A DNA stretch of 64,000 nt from Humidesulfovibrio sp. (GCA_031292175.1 JARLHQ010000010.1:1-64000), one strand, 5' to 3'; shown: positions 38,183 to 46,650, counted from the stretch's first letter. A program made the numbers and translations. The notes: generated by a model from the letters alone, not told the origin.

Positions 38183-39342
38183 GCCGCCAGCACGGCCAGC
38201 CCCTGCGCGAGGGCTTCACCACAGGTTCCGCCGCCGCCGCCGCCGCGCGCGCGGCCACGCTTTTCGCCCTCACGGGCGAGACGCCGCAACGCGTGGACAT
38301 CCCCCTGCCGCCGCCCCACGTGGGGAAACGGCTCACCATCGCCATCGCCGACGCGGTCGACGACGACCTGGGCGTGCGCGCGGGCGTGATCAAGGACGGT
38401 GGCGACGATCCGGACGCCACCCACGGCGCGCGCATCGAGGCCCATGTGACGCTGGACCCGGCCTTCTCCGGCGTGGGCCCCCATGTGCTCATCGGCGGGG
38501 GCAGGGGCGTGGGCACGGTGACGCTGCCCGGCCTGCCCGTGGCCGTGGGGCAGGCGGCCATCAATCCCGGCCCCATGGAACAGATCCGTCAGAGCGTGCT
38601 CGAAGTGTTGCCCGAGGACTTCAAGGGCGTGGTCCTTGTGTTCATTGAGGTGCCGGAGGGCGAGGCCATCGCCAAGCATACGCTCAATCCGCGTCTGGGC
38701 ATCACCGGCGGCATCTCCATCCTGGGCACGGGGGGCATTGTCCGGCCCTACAGCCACGGAGCCTGGGCCGAGTGTGTGCGCCGCAGCCTGGATGTGGCGC
38801 GCGCGGCGGGGCACTCTTGCGCGGTTCTGACCACGGGCCGCCGCAGCGAGCGGTTTTTTCAGGAGCGCTTCCCCTACGCGCCGGACATCTGCCTGGTGCA
38901 GGCGGCGGACTTCTTTGCCGAATCCCTGCGGGATGCGGCCGCGCGCGGATTCACGTGCGTCATCTGGGCTGTGTTTTTCGGTAAGCTGGTCAAACAGGCC
39001 CAGGGCTTCGCGAGCACCCACGCGCGTGAGGCGATGCTTAACTTCGCGCTTTTGGCCGAGTGGGCGCGTGAGGCCGGCGCGGACGCTATGGAAGTCCAGG
39101 CCGTCAGCCAGGCCAACACGGCGGCCCAGGCCCTGGCGCTCCTGCGGGGGCCCGTCGCTTCCCGTCTGACGGTGCTCCTGGCGTCGCGGGCCAGGGACGC
39201 GGCCAAGACCCACACCGGGCCAGGCCTGGACGTGCGCTACGTGGTCTTCGGTCTGGACGGGCAATGCCTGTACGAAGATGTCGTGCCCGAATCGCTGTTT
39301 TTCCCGGTTTCCCCCCTTCACCCCGGCACAGGTTCGCGATAA
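38179..39342 (+). CDS. cbiD: Cobalt-precorrin-5B C1-methyltransferase
   Basis: 387 residues from a GTG overlapping the previous stop. LREGFTTGSAAAAAARAA is the CbiD N-terminus, followed by GGGRGVGTVTLPGLPV, INPGPMEQI, NPRLGITGGISILGTGGIV and PYSHGAW. CbiD adds the C1 methyl group in the anaerobic corrin pathway using S-adenosylmethionine. It opens the cbiD-cbiET-cbiG-cbiH run. Length is normal. Confidence 0.95.
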   Translation: MSRQHGQPLREGFTTGSAAAAAARAATLFALTGETPQRVDIPLPPPHVGKRLTIAIADAVDDDLGVRAGVIKDGGDDPDATHGARIEAHVTLDPAFSGVGPHVLIGGGRGVGTVTLPGLPVAVGQAAINPGPMEQIRQSVLEVLPEDFKGVVLVFIEVPEGEAIAKHTLNPRLGITGGISILGTGGIVRPYSHGAWAECVRRSLDVARAAGHSCAVLTTGRRSERFFQERFPYAPDICLVQAADFFAESLRDAAARGFTCVIWAVFFGKLVKQAQGFASTHAREAMLNFALLAEWAREAGADAMEVQAVSQANTAAQALALLRGPVASRLTVLLASRARDAAKTHTGPGLDVRYVVFGLDGQCLYEDVVPESLFFPVSPLHPGTGSR

Positions 39343-39351
39343 GGGGAACCC

Positions 39352-40596
39352 ATGTTCGAAAAGAGCCAGAACCCTGTGCATGTGGTGGGCCTGCGGCCCG
39401 GAGCGCTGACCCCGCCGCCGGGCGTTGAGGACGTGCTTGCGCGCGCCCAGGTGCTGGTGGCCGGACGCAGGCTGCTCGACGCCGCGCCGCGCGCCTGCCA
39501 GCCAGAGCGCGCCATCCCTATCGTCGGCCCCCTGGGCCCCATTCTGGAGGACATCGAGCGCGAGCGCGCCGCGGGCAAGGCCGTGGTGGTGCTGGCCGAC
39601 GGCGACCCTCTGTTCTTCGGCCTGGGCAAGCGGCTCATCGAGGCCCTGGGCGCGGCGCTCGTGGTGGTGCACCCGAACCTGTGCACCCTGCAGATGGCTG
39701 CGGCCCGCGTCGGCTTGCCCTGGCACGACGTGCGCGTCGTCTCCCTGCACGGCCGAAACGACTTCACCCCGCTGTTCGCCGCCTTGGCGCGTTTTGAGCG
39801 CATCGCCGTGTTCACGGACCCGGAGCACACCCCGGCCGTGGTGGCCCAGGCGCTCCTGGAGCGCGGCGTGGTGGACGCCCAGCTCATCGTGCTGGAGAAT
39901 CTGGGCGGAGCGGGCGAGACCGCCCGGCGCATGCGCATGGAGGAGGCCTGGGATTTGCCGTTCTCGGACCTCAACCTGGTCCTGGTGGAGCGCACCGCGC
40001 CCCCGGAGATTCCGCTCATGCTCGGCATCCCGGACCATTATTATTTCCACGAGAAGGGGCTCATCACCAAGCTGCCCGTGCGCGCCGCTGGGCTCGCCAT
40101 GCTGGGCGTGATGCCCGACAGCGTGGTCTGGGACCTGGGCGCGGGCTGCGGCTCCGTGGCCATCGAGGCCTCGCATCTGGCGCATGAGGGCCGCGTCTTC
40201 GCCGTGGAGCGGGAACCCCGGCGCGCGGCCGTGATCCGCGAGAACGTGCGGCGCATCGGGGCCTGGCTGGTGGAGACCGTGCAGGGCGAGATGCCGGAGT
40301 CGCTTGTGGAGCTGCCGGATCCGGACCGGGTGTTCTTCGGCGGCGGCCTGGGGCAGGACACCCGAACCCTGGCCCACGCCTGCCGCAGGCTCAGACCCGG
40401 CGGCCGCGTGGTCATCCATGCCATACTCCTCGACACGCTCATGCGCGTGAAGGACTACTTCCACACGCACAACTGGAGCTTCGGCATCACCCAGCTGCAG
40501 GCCAGCACGGCCGACCGGCTGGCCGGGGATTTCATGCTGCGGGCCCAGAATCCGGTGTTCATCATCTGGGCGGACAAGCCCGCCCCGGCACTGTGA
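39352..40596 (+). CDS. cbiET: Fused precorrin-6B C5,C15-methyltransferase / decarboxylase
   Basis: 414 residues. The N-terminal CbiE part (1-205) is a tetrapyrrole methylase with VHVVGLRPGA and VVLADGDPLFFGLGKRL. The C-terminal CbiT part has the SAM-binding motif VVWDLGAGCGSVAIEAS and GGGLGQDTRTL. The fusion (as in CobL) methylates C5 and C15 and decarboxylates the C12 acetate. An AAGGGG site precedes the ATG. It overlaps cbiG by four bases. Confidence 0.95.
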   Translation: MFEKSQNPVHVVGLRPGALTPPPGVEDVLARAQVLVAGRRLLDAAPRACQPERAIPIVGPLGPILEDIERERAAGKAVVVLADGDPLFFGLGKRLIEALGAALVVVHPNLCTLQMAAARVGLPWHDVRVVSLHGRNDFTPLFAALARFERIAVFTDPEHTPAVVAQALLERGVVDAQLIVLENLGGAGETARRMRMEEAWDLPFSDLNLVLVERTAPPEIPLMLGIPDHYYFHEKGLITKLPVRAAGLAMLGVMPDSVVWDLGAGCGSVAIEASHLAHEGRVFAVEREPRRAAVIRENVRRIGAWLVETVQGEMPESLVELPDPDRVFFGGGLGQDTRTLAHACRRLRPGGRVVIHAILLDTLMRVKDYFHTHNWSFGITQLQASTADRLAGDFMLRAQNPVFIIWADKPAPAL

Positions 40597-41645
40597 CGCG
40601 GATCACCGCCCTCTATGCCTTTTCCGCCCAAGGGCTGGCCCTGGCCCAGGGGTTGGCCGGAACGCTGGACGCCGACGTGTACGCGCCGGAACGCCTCGCC
40701 GCCGCATCGGGCGGGAACGTCATCCCCTTCACCGGCCTGCCCGAATTGCTGGCCGGGACCTTTGCCCGCTACCCGCGCCACGTGTTCGTCGGGGCGGCGG
40801 GCATCGCCGTGCGCGCCATCGCCCCGCAGCTGCGCGGCAAGGCCACGGACCCGGCGGTGGCCGTGCTGGATTTGGCCGCGCGCTTCGCCATAAGCCTCGT
40901 GTCCGGCCACGCGGGCGGGGCCAATGAGCTGACGCGTGAGCTGGCGCGTCTCACGGGCGCAACGCCGGTCATCACCACGGGCACGGACGCCGCGGGCTTG
41001 CCGGGAGTGGACGAATTGGCCGTGGCCAAAGGCATGTCCGTGGCCAACGCCGGGGCGGCCAAGGCCGTCGCCGCGGCGCTTTTGGAAGGCCGTCGCGTGC
41101 AGTGTTATGATCCCGCAGAGCGCTTGCTCGGCGGTGACGACGCGGGCGGGCTGCTTGCCCCAACGGAACCGGAGGCCTGGGACCCGGACGCGCCGGGCGT
41201 GTGGTGCCACTGGCGCGCGGGCGGGGAGCATCCGCAGACCTTCCGCGCGTATCCGCGTTGCCTGTGTCTGGGCCTGGGCTGCCGCAAGGGCGTGGAGGCG
41301 GCGGAAATCCTCGCGCACGTTGCGCAGGTCTTCGCGCGGGAGGGCCTGGCGCTGGAAAGCATCGGCGCGGTCGGCACCGCGAGCATCAAGCGGGACGATC
41401 CCGGCCTGTGCGCCGCTGCCGCGGCCCTTGGACCGGAGTGCGTATTTTTTGAGCCGGAGGCCTTGGCGCGCGTGGAAGCGGCCGGGCAGTCCGAAACGGT
41501 CCGGCTGCGCGTCGGCGCCGGGAGCGTGTGCGAGGCTTCGGCTTTGCTGCTTTCCGGAGCGGACGGGCTGCTTGCGGCCAAGGCCAAGACCAGCCGCGTG
41601 ACCTGCGCCGTGGCCCTCAGCCCTGCGCAGCGCCGCGAAACATAA
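40593..41645 (+). CDS. cbiG: Cobalt-precorrin-5A hydrolase
   Basis: 350 residues from a GTG. CbiG opens the delta-lactone and releases acetaldehyde. The N-terminal part has HVFVGAAGIAVRAIAP and VSGHAGGANELTRELA; the C-terminal CobE-like part has LCLGLGCRKGVEA and AVGTASIKRDDPGLCAAA. The middle linker is less conserved. The order cbiET-cbiG-cbiH matches the pathway block. Confidence 0.95.
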   Translation: MTRITALYAFSAQGLALAQGLAGTLDADVYAPERLAAASGGNVIPFTGLPELLAGTFARYPRHVFVGAAGIAVRAIAPQLRGKATDPAVAVLDLAARFAISLVSGHAGGANELTRELARLTGATPVITTGTDAAGLPGVDELAVAKGMSVANAGAAKAVAAALLEGRRVQCYDPAERLLGGDDAGGLLAPTEPEAWDPDAPGVWCHWRAGGEHPQTFRAYPRCLCLGLGCRKGVEAAEILAHVAQVFAREGLALESIGAVGTASIKRDDPGLCAAAAALGPECVFFEPEALARVEAAGQSETVRLRVGAGSVCEASALLLSGADGLLAAKAKTSRVTCAVALSPAQRRET

Positions 41646-41654
41646 GGAGCAGGA

Positions 41655-42437
41655 GTGCTGAAACGCATCACCGTTGTGGGACTTGGGCCGGGCGCCGCCG
41701 CCCTTTTGCCGCCGCTGGCCAGGGAGGCGCTCCTGCGCGCCCAGGCCATCGTGGGCTACAAGGGCTACATCGAGCTGCTGGAGCCAGACATCCTGGTCGG
41801 GCGGCGGGTGTTGTCCACGGGCATGACCGGCGAGGTGGAGCGGTGCAACGCCGCCATCGACCTGGCGCTTGGGGGCGTGGAGACGGCGGTGGTCTCCAGC
41901 GGCGACGCGGGCGTTTACGCCATGGCCGGGCTGGTTCTGGAGCTTTTGGAGACGCGCGGCCTGTTGGACGCCCTCGACCTGGAGGTCGTGCCGGGCATCC
42001 CGGCCCTGTGCGCCGCGGCGGCGCTCCTGGGCGCGCCGCTCATGCACGACTTCGCGGTGGTGAGCCTCTCGGACCTGCTCACGCCCTGGGAGGTCATCGA
42101 GAAGCGGCTGGCCGCCGCCGCCGCCGCTGATTTTGTGGTCGTGCTCTATAACCCGCGCTCCGGCAGACGCAGGGACCAGTTGCCCAAGGCCCTGGCGGTG
42201 CTGGCCGGGCACCGGCCGGGCACCACCCCCGTGGGGCTGGTGAAACGGGCCTACCGGCCGGGGCAGGAGGTTCTCACCGCGACCCTGGCGGACTTCGACC
42301 CGGAGGCCGTGGATATGCAGAGCATTCTGGTGATCGGCAACGCCGCGACCAGGATGGCGGGGGGGCGCATGCTCACGCCGCGCGGCTACGCAGGGAAATA
42401 CGGACTGGCGGACGCCGGGGGCACATCGGGATTGTGA
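41655..42437 (+). CDS. cbiH: Cobalt-factor III / precorrin-3B C17-methyltransferase
   Basis: 260 residues from a GTG with an ideal AAGGAG site. It is a tetrapyrrole methylase that contracts the ring by methylating C17. TVVGLGPGAAALL, GYKGYIELLE, VVSSGDAGVYAMAGLVLELL, VVPGIPALCAAAALLGAPLMHDF and VVLYNPRSGRRRDQL are diagnostic. It is the last gene of the cbiD operon before the cytochrome c3 promoter region. Confidence 0.95.
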   Translation: MLKRITVVGLGPGAAALLPPLAREALLRAQAIVGYKGYIELLEPDILVGRRVLSTGMTGEVERCNAAIDLALGGVETAVVSSGDAGVYAMAGLVLELLETRGLLDALDLEVVPGIPALCAAAALLGAPLMHDFAVVSLSDLLTPWEVIEKRLAAAAAADFVVVLYNPRSGRRRDQLPKALAVLAGHRPGTTPVGLVKRAYRPGQEVLTATLADFDPEAVDMQSILVIGNAATRMAGGRMLTPRGYAGKYGLADAGGTSGL

Positions 42438-42604
42438 AAAAAATCCTGGAAAAGTGCGCCCTCTCCCTTGCCAGAATGCGCGTTTTGGGAGTATCTCGTT
42501 GGCTGTTCGTCTCGGAATGGCTCCCCGGGTACACGGGGAGATGCTTCCATAAGGCTGTGGTAGAGTGGAGTTCTCACGTACGTGAAGAAGGAGGATTGAG
42601 GAGC
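42438..42604 (+). promoter_or_regulatory. Cytochrome c3 upstream region with hairpin and operator-like palindrome
   Basis: CTCCCCG/CGGGGAG forms a 7-base hairpin (42521-42540) without a T-tract. The perfect 12-base palindrome TCACGTACGTGA (42574-42585) ends just before the ribosome site. A loose promoter TTGCCA (42468-42473) - 18 - TATCTC (42492-42497) can be drawn. Confidence 0.4.
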
Positions 42605-42997
42605 ATGAAACGTTCTCTCTTTATGAGCCTGATTATTGCGGCGCTTGCTATTGCCATGGCGCTGCCCCTGTATGCCGCTGGCAAGGCCGCCCCTGCTGGC
42701 GACATTCCTGTCCAGGGCCCCGAGGGCATGAAGACCACCAAGCCCGTGGTGAAGTTCTCGCACAAGCAGCACACCGCTGATAAGTGCGTCGACTGCCACC
42801 ACAAGAAGGCTGGCAACAACGACAACGCCAAGTGCAACACCAAGGGTTGCCACGACAATGGCACCGCCAAGACGGGCGCGAATTCGTTCTACGCCGCTTT
42901 CCATAGCAACAACCCGCGTTCCTGCGTGGGCTGCCACAAGGCCAAGAAGGCGACCAACCCCAAGGCCCCCACTGCTTGCAACCAGTGCCACGTTTAA
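42605..42997 (+). CDS. Tetraheme cytochrome c3
   Basis: 130 residues from the ATG at 42605 (AAGGAGG site). The signal peptide ends near LPLYAAG. Four c-type heme sites are visible: CVDCH, CNTKGCH (the CX4CH variant typical of one cytochrome c3 heme), CVGCH and CNQCH, with extra His for bis-His ligation (FSHKQH, CHHKK, FYAAFHSNN). The mature protein of about 105 residues has the expected size. It is the periplasmic electron shuttle between hydrogenases or formate dehydrogenases and membrane complexes in Desulfovibrio. A terminator follows. Confidence 0.96.
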   Translation: MKRSLFMSLIIAALAIAMALPLYAAGKAAPAGDIPVQGPEGMKTTKPVVKFSHKQHTADKCVDCHHKKAGNNDNAKCNTKGCHDNGTAKTGANSFYAAFHSNNPRSCVGCHKAKKATNPKAPTACNQCHV

Positions 42998-43021
42998 TAG
43001 CAGGACGTTAGCTCACCACGG

Positions 43022-43052
43022 GGGGGAGCTGCGCAAGCGGCTCCCCCTTTTT
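43022..43052 (+). terminator. Rho-independent terminator after cytochrome c3
   Basis: GGGGGAGC (43022-43029) pairs with GCTCCCCC (43040-43047), followed by TTTTT. It lies 24 bases after the stop. Confidence 0.88.
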
Positions 43053-43078
43053 AACTTTTCCTCCTGGAGGAGAAGACC

Positions 43079-44932
43079 ATGCCGCCGACTCCCCCTTCTC
43101 ATGACGATGCCCTGGACTTTGACGGCCTGGACATGAAGCCTTCGGGAGCTAAAAAGTCCACGGCCGAAGAAAGCGACTTCGAGAAAGAGCTGGAAGCCCT
43201 TTTCGCTGAGGAGCTGGCCTCCTCCGAGGAGAAGCCCGCGTCGGCTCCGCCCGTGGGCGCGCCGGAATTCGAAGAGGACGCCTTGCTGCTGGACGATCTG
43301 GTCGAAGACGCGACGCCTGCGCCCGCGCCGAAATCCGCGCCCGCGCCCATTGCCGAGGCTGACGCCGAGGACGAGGATATCCTTGACCTGAGCGCCTTCG
43401 AGGCTGGCGGTGGGTTGGAGCTTTCCTTGCCCGAGGATACCCCCGGCGGCAAGGAAGGCGCCATCGACCTTGGCGGGCTGGACGAACTCATCTCCGGCCT
43501 GGGCGACACGAAAGCGCCCGCCGCTCCGGTTGCGGCCTCTCTTCGAGAGGAGCCGCAAGGCGCGGATGTGGACGCCCTGCTGGAGAATCTGGACGTTTCC
43601 CAAGCCGCCGCCCCGGCCTCCGCAGCCGAGCCGATCGGGCTGATCGAGCTGACCGAGCCAATCGAGCTGACCGAGCCAATCGAGCTGGCCGAACTGATTG
43701 AATCGGCCGAGCCGGTCAAGGCCCCCCCAGCGGCCGAAGCGGAAGACGAGTTTTTGGAGCTCTCCCTCGGTGATCTTGTGGCGGACGCGCCCGAAGCGCC
43801 GCCTTTGGATCTCGAGGCCCCGCCGTTTGACCTTGAGGCCACTGCGCCCGCTGCTCTCGAGGAGGACGCCTCCGTCCTGGACCTGACCCTGCCAGATCTT
43901 TCCGATCCTGAACCGGGCCGCGACCTTGTGGCTGAGCAGGAACAGGCGGACATGGGCGGGGATCTCAACCTTTCCCTAAGCGAAATGGCGGAACCGGCAC
44001 CGGCCGCCGCTGCCGTGGATCAGCTTCTGGAAGGCGATCTGGGCATGGGCGATCTCATGGAAGGTCTCCCATCCTCCGATGCCGAGCCCGCCGCAGAGAC
44101 GTCGCTCAATCCCGAGGAGCTGCTGGCCCAGATTCCCGATGCCGCGCCGCAGCCCGAAGCCGTGTCCGAGGCCGAGTTGGCCCTGGAGCCCGTGTCCGAG
44201 CCCGTGCTTGCGCCCGAGGCGTTCATCGCAGAGGAGCTGATCAGCGAACCCGCGCCGGGGTTGGCCGCGCCCGAGATGGCGTTCGAAGAAATCCTGCCCT
44301 TGGCCGATGCCGCCCTTGCGGGCGCCGCTGCTGTGGCCGAGCCCGCCGCCGCGCCTGTCGTGGGCGTGTCCGACGAAGCCCTGGCCATCCTTCAGGAGCG
44401 CCTGGCGCAGCTCGCCACACAGATGACGGGCAACAGCGTCGCCGTGGTGCGCCTGGAAGGCAAGCTGGCCGAGCGTGAGAAGAATCTGGCCGACTTGGAG
44501 GAGCGCTTGCAGGCCTCCCAGACCGAGGCGCAGTCCCTGCGCGAGGAGTTGGCCACCCTGCGTGCGCACCTGGAGAAAAGCCTGCGGGTGCAGGACGAGT
44601 CCGTGCACCAGGAGTTGGCGCAGGCCGCCCAGGCTGCCGCCGATAAGTCCCAGGCCGCCATGGACAAGGCCCTTGGCGCCATGGACAAGGCCCTGGCCGC
44701 GTTGGACAAGGCGCAGGGCGCCGCGGACAAGGCCGACGCCCTGACCCCGAGGGTGGAAAGCGCGGAGATGACCGTGCGCGGCGCGGGCGCGCGCCTGGCC
44801 CAGATGGAGAACCGTCAGACGCAGCTCGACCGCGAGGTGTTCGCGGAGATCACCCGGGCCGTCCCGCGCGAGGCCGCCAAGGTCATCCGCGAGGAGATCG
44901 CGCACCTGGCCGCCTCCATGCGCGACGAGTAG
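43079..44932 (+). CDS. Large acidic, mostly disordered coiled-coil protein
   Basis: 617 residues, GGAGGAG site. Residues 1-430 are extremely rich in Glu, Asp, Ala and Pro, with short hydrophobic motifs of the type (D/E)-hydrophobic-L-(D/S)-L repeated many times (LDLSAFE, LELSLPED, LELSLGDL, LDLTLPDL). A perfect EPIELT repeat occurs near residues 187-200. Residues 434-510 form a heptad coiled coil and 515-556 an Ala/Lys repeat (AMDKALA). There is no signal peptide or membrane segment. It looks like a scaffold, perhaps a polar-organising or chemotaxis-cluster protein; I recognise no characterised homolog. Confidence 0.72.
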   Translation: MPPTPPSHDDALDFDGLDMKPSGAKKSTAEESDFEKELEALFAEELASSEEKPASAPPVGAPEFEEDALLLDDLVEDATPAPAPKSAPAPIAEADAEDEDILDLSAFEAGGGLELSLPEDTPGGKEGAIDLGGLDELISGLGDTKAPAAPVAASLREEPQGADVDALLENLDVSQAAAPASAAEPIGLIELTEPIELTEPIELAELIESAEPVKAPPAAEAEDEFLELSLGDLVADAPEAPPLDLEAPPFDLEATAPAALEEDASVLDLTLPDLSDPEPGRDLVAEQEQADMGGDLNLSLSEMAEPAPAAAAVDQLLEGDLGMGDLMEGLPSSDAEPAAETSLNPEELLAQIPDAAPQPEAVSEAELALEPVSEPVLAPEAFIAEELISEPAPGLAAPEMAFEEILPLADAALAGAAAVAEPAAAPVVGVSDEALAILQERLAQLATQMTGNSVAVVRLEGKLAEREKNLADLEERLQASQTEAQSLREELATLRAHLEKSLRVQDESVHQELAQAAQAAADKSQAAMDKALGAMDKALAALDKAQGAADKADALTPRVESAEMTVRGAGARLAQMENRQTQLDREVFAEITRAVPREAAKVIREEIAHLAASMRDE

Positions 44933-44959
44933 AGCGCGCAAGCGACACACAAACAATGC

Positions 44960-44997
44960 AAAAAGGCCGCCCCCGGCAATCGGGAGCGGCCTTTTTT
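44960..44997. terminator. Bidirectional terminator
   Basis: AAAAAGGCCGC (44960-44970) pairs with GCGGCCTTTTT (44986-44996), with T-runs on both strands. It serves the acidic-protein gene and the convergent receiver gene. Confidence 0.9.
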
Positions 44998-45018
44998 GTG
45001 TCTGGGGCCTGGCCGGCG

Positions 45019-46134
45019 CTAGGCCCTGGCGGTCGGCACCAGAACCGACACAGGCTCCACGATGTCGAACGAGGTCTTGGACTCGATGAGCCGGTAGATG
45101 TTGGCCTCGTTCAACTCCGCGTCTTTGGCCAAGAGCAGCATGCCGTCCACGGACACGATGTCCTCCTCGAGGATCATGTTGACCTTGAGTTCGCGCATGG
45201 TCACGCGGCGGCGCACATGTCCGGATTCCACGGGAATGGTGCTCTCAAAGGCCTTGAGGATCTCAGGATCGTAGATGCCCAGCGCGCCGTGCATCTGGGT
45301 AAAGATGGCCCCGGTATGCAGGGCGCGGTTCGCGAGCATGTCGTAGTCGAGCACGACCTTGAGCACCCGCGCGCCGAAGGGGGGATTCTCATCGAAGCGG
45401 GCGTGCTGCTTCAGGATGATCTCCGCCACCAGCTCCAAACGTGGAATGTGCGCCAGAAGTCCCGCCCCGATGGTCGGGTGGCTCTCGAAGAGCTTGCGCT
45501 CGCCGGTGGTCAGATCCTTGCCCGCGCGGATCTTTTCCAGCGTAAGCGGGGGCAGGGACACGCAGCCGATGTGCGAGAGCATGGCCGCCATGTCCACCTC
45601 CCAGAACTGTGGAACGAGCAGGACCTCCGACAGGCGGCGCACCAGACCCTGGATGCGCAGGGAGCGGCCAAAGGCCGCGGGGTTGGCCAGGCTCAGGACA
45701 TCGGTCAGGGCCTGCACCGCGCCGTGCATGGTCTCCCGCAGAAAGCTCTGCTCGGCGGTGAGCAGCTTGTGCTGCGCCAGCGCGGCCTTGATGCACCGGG
45801 CCAGGCAGTCCACGGAGGCGGGCTTTGGCAGGCAGCGGAAGGCCTTATCGTCCATGATGGCGCTCATGGCCAGATGCGTGTCGGCCTGGGAGGCCATGAT
45901 GAGGCCCACGGTGTGCGGGTGCGCGGTGCGGATGAGGTCGAGAAGGGCCGCGCCGTCCATTCTGGGTAATCTCAGGTCTGTGAGCACCACGGCGAAAGGC
46001 CCGTGCTTCCGTACGGCCTTGAGCGCATCCTCCACCCCGACGGCGCAGGTTAAATCGAAGCGCTTGGCCAGAAGCTCACACGTGGAGCCAAGCGGGTTGG
46101 CCGCAGCCTCGACCATAAGCACCTTCTCAGCCAT
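45019..46134 (-). CDS. Response regulator with degenerate HD-GYP domain
   Basis: 371 residues from the ATG at 46134. The receiver (1-125) keeps the phosphoacceptor Asp (VVLTDLRLP) and Lys (CLPKPAS), but its acidic pocket reads MVEAA instead of xxDD. The C-terminal domain aligns with HD-GYP phosphodiesterases, but LHDIGK is replaced by LSHIGC and the HHE..D-GYP region by KQHARFDENPP, so metal binding is probably lost. One His (ESHPTIGAGLL) remains. It is likely a non-catalytic adaptor or effector. It is convergent with the acidic scaffold gene. Confidence 0.8.
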   Translation of the reverse strand: MAEKVLMVEAAANPLGSTCELLAKRFDLTCAVGVEDALKAVRKHGPFAVVLTDLRLPRMDGAALLDLIRTAHPHTVGLIMASQADTHLAMSAIMDDKAFRCLPKPASVDCLARCIKAALAQHKLLTAEQSFLRETMHGAVQALTDVLSLANPAAFGRSLRIQGLVRRLSEVLLVPQFWEVDMAAMLSHIGCVSLPPLTLEKIRAGKDLTTGERKLFESHPTIGAGLLAHIPRLELVAEIILKQHARFDENPPFGARVLKVVLDYDMLANRALHTGAIFTQMHGALGIYDPEILKAFESTIPVESGHVRRRVTMRELKVNMILEEDIVSVDGMLLLAKDAELNEANIYRLIESKTSFDIVEPVSVLVPTARA

Positions 46135-46451
46135 CAGTTTTTCAGTCTCCTCGCTTTCAGGGGGTCGCGCCGTTGCGGCGCGGCAGAAGTGAGATAACGC
46201 CGGAGGCCGGGCTCTGCAACTGCGTAGGCGTAGCGGCAATCTTCCGCCTGGAAGCGGTGCGCGCCGCACTCGACGAATGGGGTTTGGCCGTGCTAAAGCT
46301 GCCGGACCAAACAAAGGGGGAGGGGTCTTGCCGGTTTCTTCCCCTTTCCCGCCCGGGGTCCACCGCGTGGTGCGGTCACGGCCATTTCCCACCGGGCGGG
46401 TTTTTCGAATGCACAGCCGGGCCAGCATGGCCCGGAACGTGGGAGAAAGGC
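46135..46451. other. Divergent intergenic region with structured leader
   Basis: 317 bases without a supported protein gene. The part from 46282 to 46405 is a series of hairpins ending in a T-tract, listed separately; the part from 46150 to 46280 is also rich in short palindromes such as CTTCC/GGAAG. Confidence 0.55.
46282..46405 (+). promoter_or_regulatory. Three-hairpin leader ending in an intrinsic terminator
   Basis: Hairpin 1: GTTTGGCCG (46282-46290) with CGGACCAAAC (46303-46312), one bulged A. Hairpin 2: AAAGGGG (46313-46319) with CCCCTTT (46341-46347). Hairpin 3: CCCGCCCGG (46348-46356) with CCGGGCGGG (46392-46400), followed directly by TTTTT. The three are contiguous, and the terminator sits 47 bases before the small ORF. 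This is the layout of a transcription attenuator or a riboswitch expression platform. It matches no riboswitch consensus I can recall. Confidence 0.5.
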
Positions 46452-46646
46452 ATGGATTCGCTGGAGAAGCAGGCCTTGCAGGTGGCCAAGGAAATCGTGG
46501 TCAAGTTTATCGAAGTCGGCCGCATTTCCCCGGCGAATTTCGCTGAGCACTTCTCGGAAATCTACGACGAAATCCTCACCACGGTGTCCGGCGGCGCGGT
46601 GTGCGACCCCGGCGCTGTGGCGAAAAAGAAGGACAGAGGCGATTAG
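46452..46646 (+). CDS. Small hypothetical protein (64 aa) upstream of menG
   Basis: ATG with GAGAAAGG upstream. The sequence is helical (SLEKQALQVAKEIVVKFIEVG, then SPANFAEHFSEIYDEILTTV) and ends with a Cys and a Lys-rich tail. There are no signal or membrane segments. The gene lies four bases before menG, so co-expression is likely. Short proteins with this helix pattern are common in Desulfovibrio genomes; no function is known to me. Confidence 0.7.
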   Translation: MDSLEKQALQVAKEIVVKFIEVGRISPANFAEHFSEIYDEILTTVSGGAVCDPGAVAKKKDRGD

Positions 46647-46650
46647 TCCC

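Noticed and set aside
38053-40470. Open frame of about 800 codons antisense to cbiD-cbiET
   Set aside because: No motifs, and both sense genes are certain.
43620-43700. Short DNA repeats resembling a CRISPR or tandem-repeat locus
   Set aside because: They encode the EPIELT protein repeat in frame inside the acidic-protein gene; there are no spacers.
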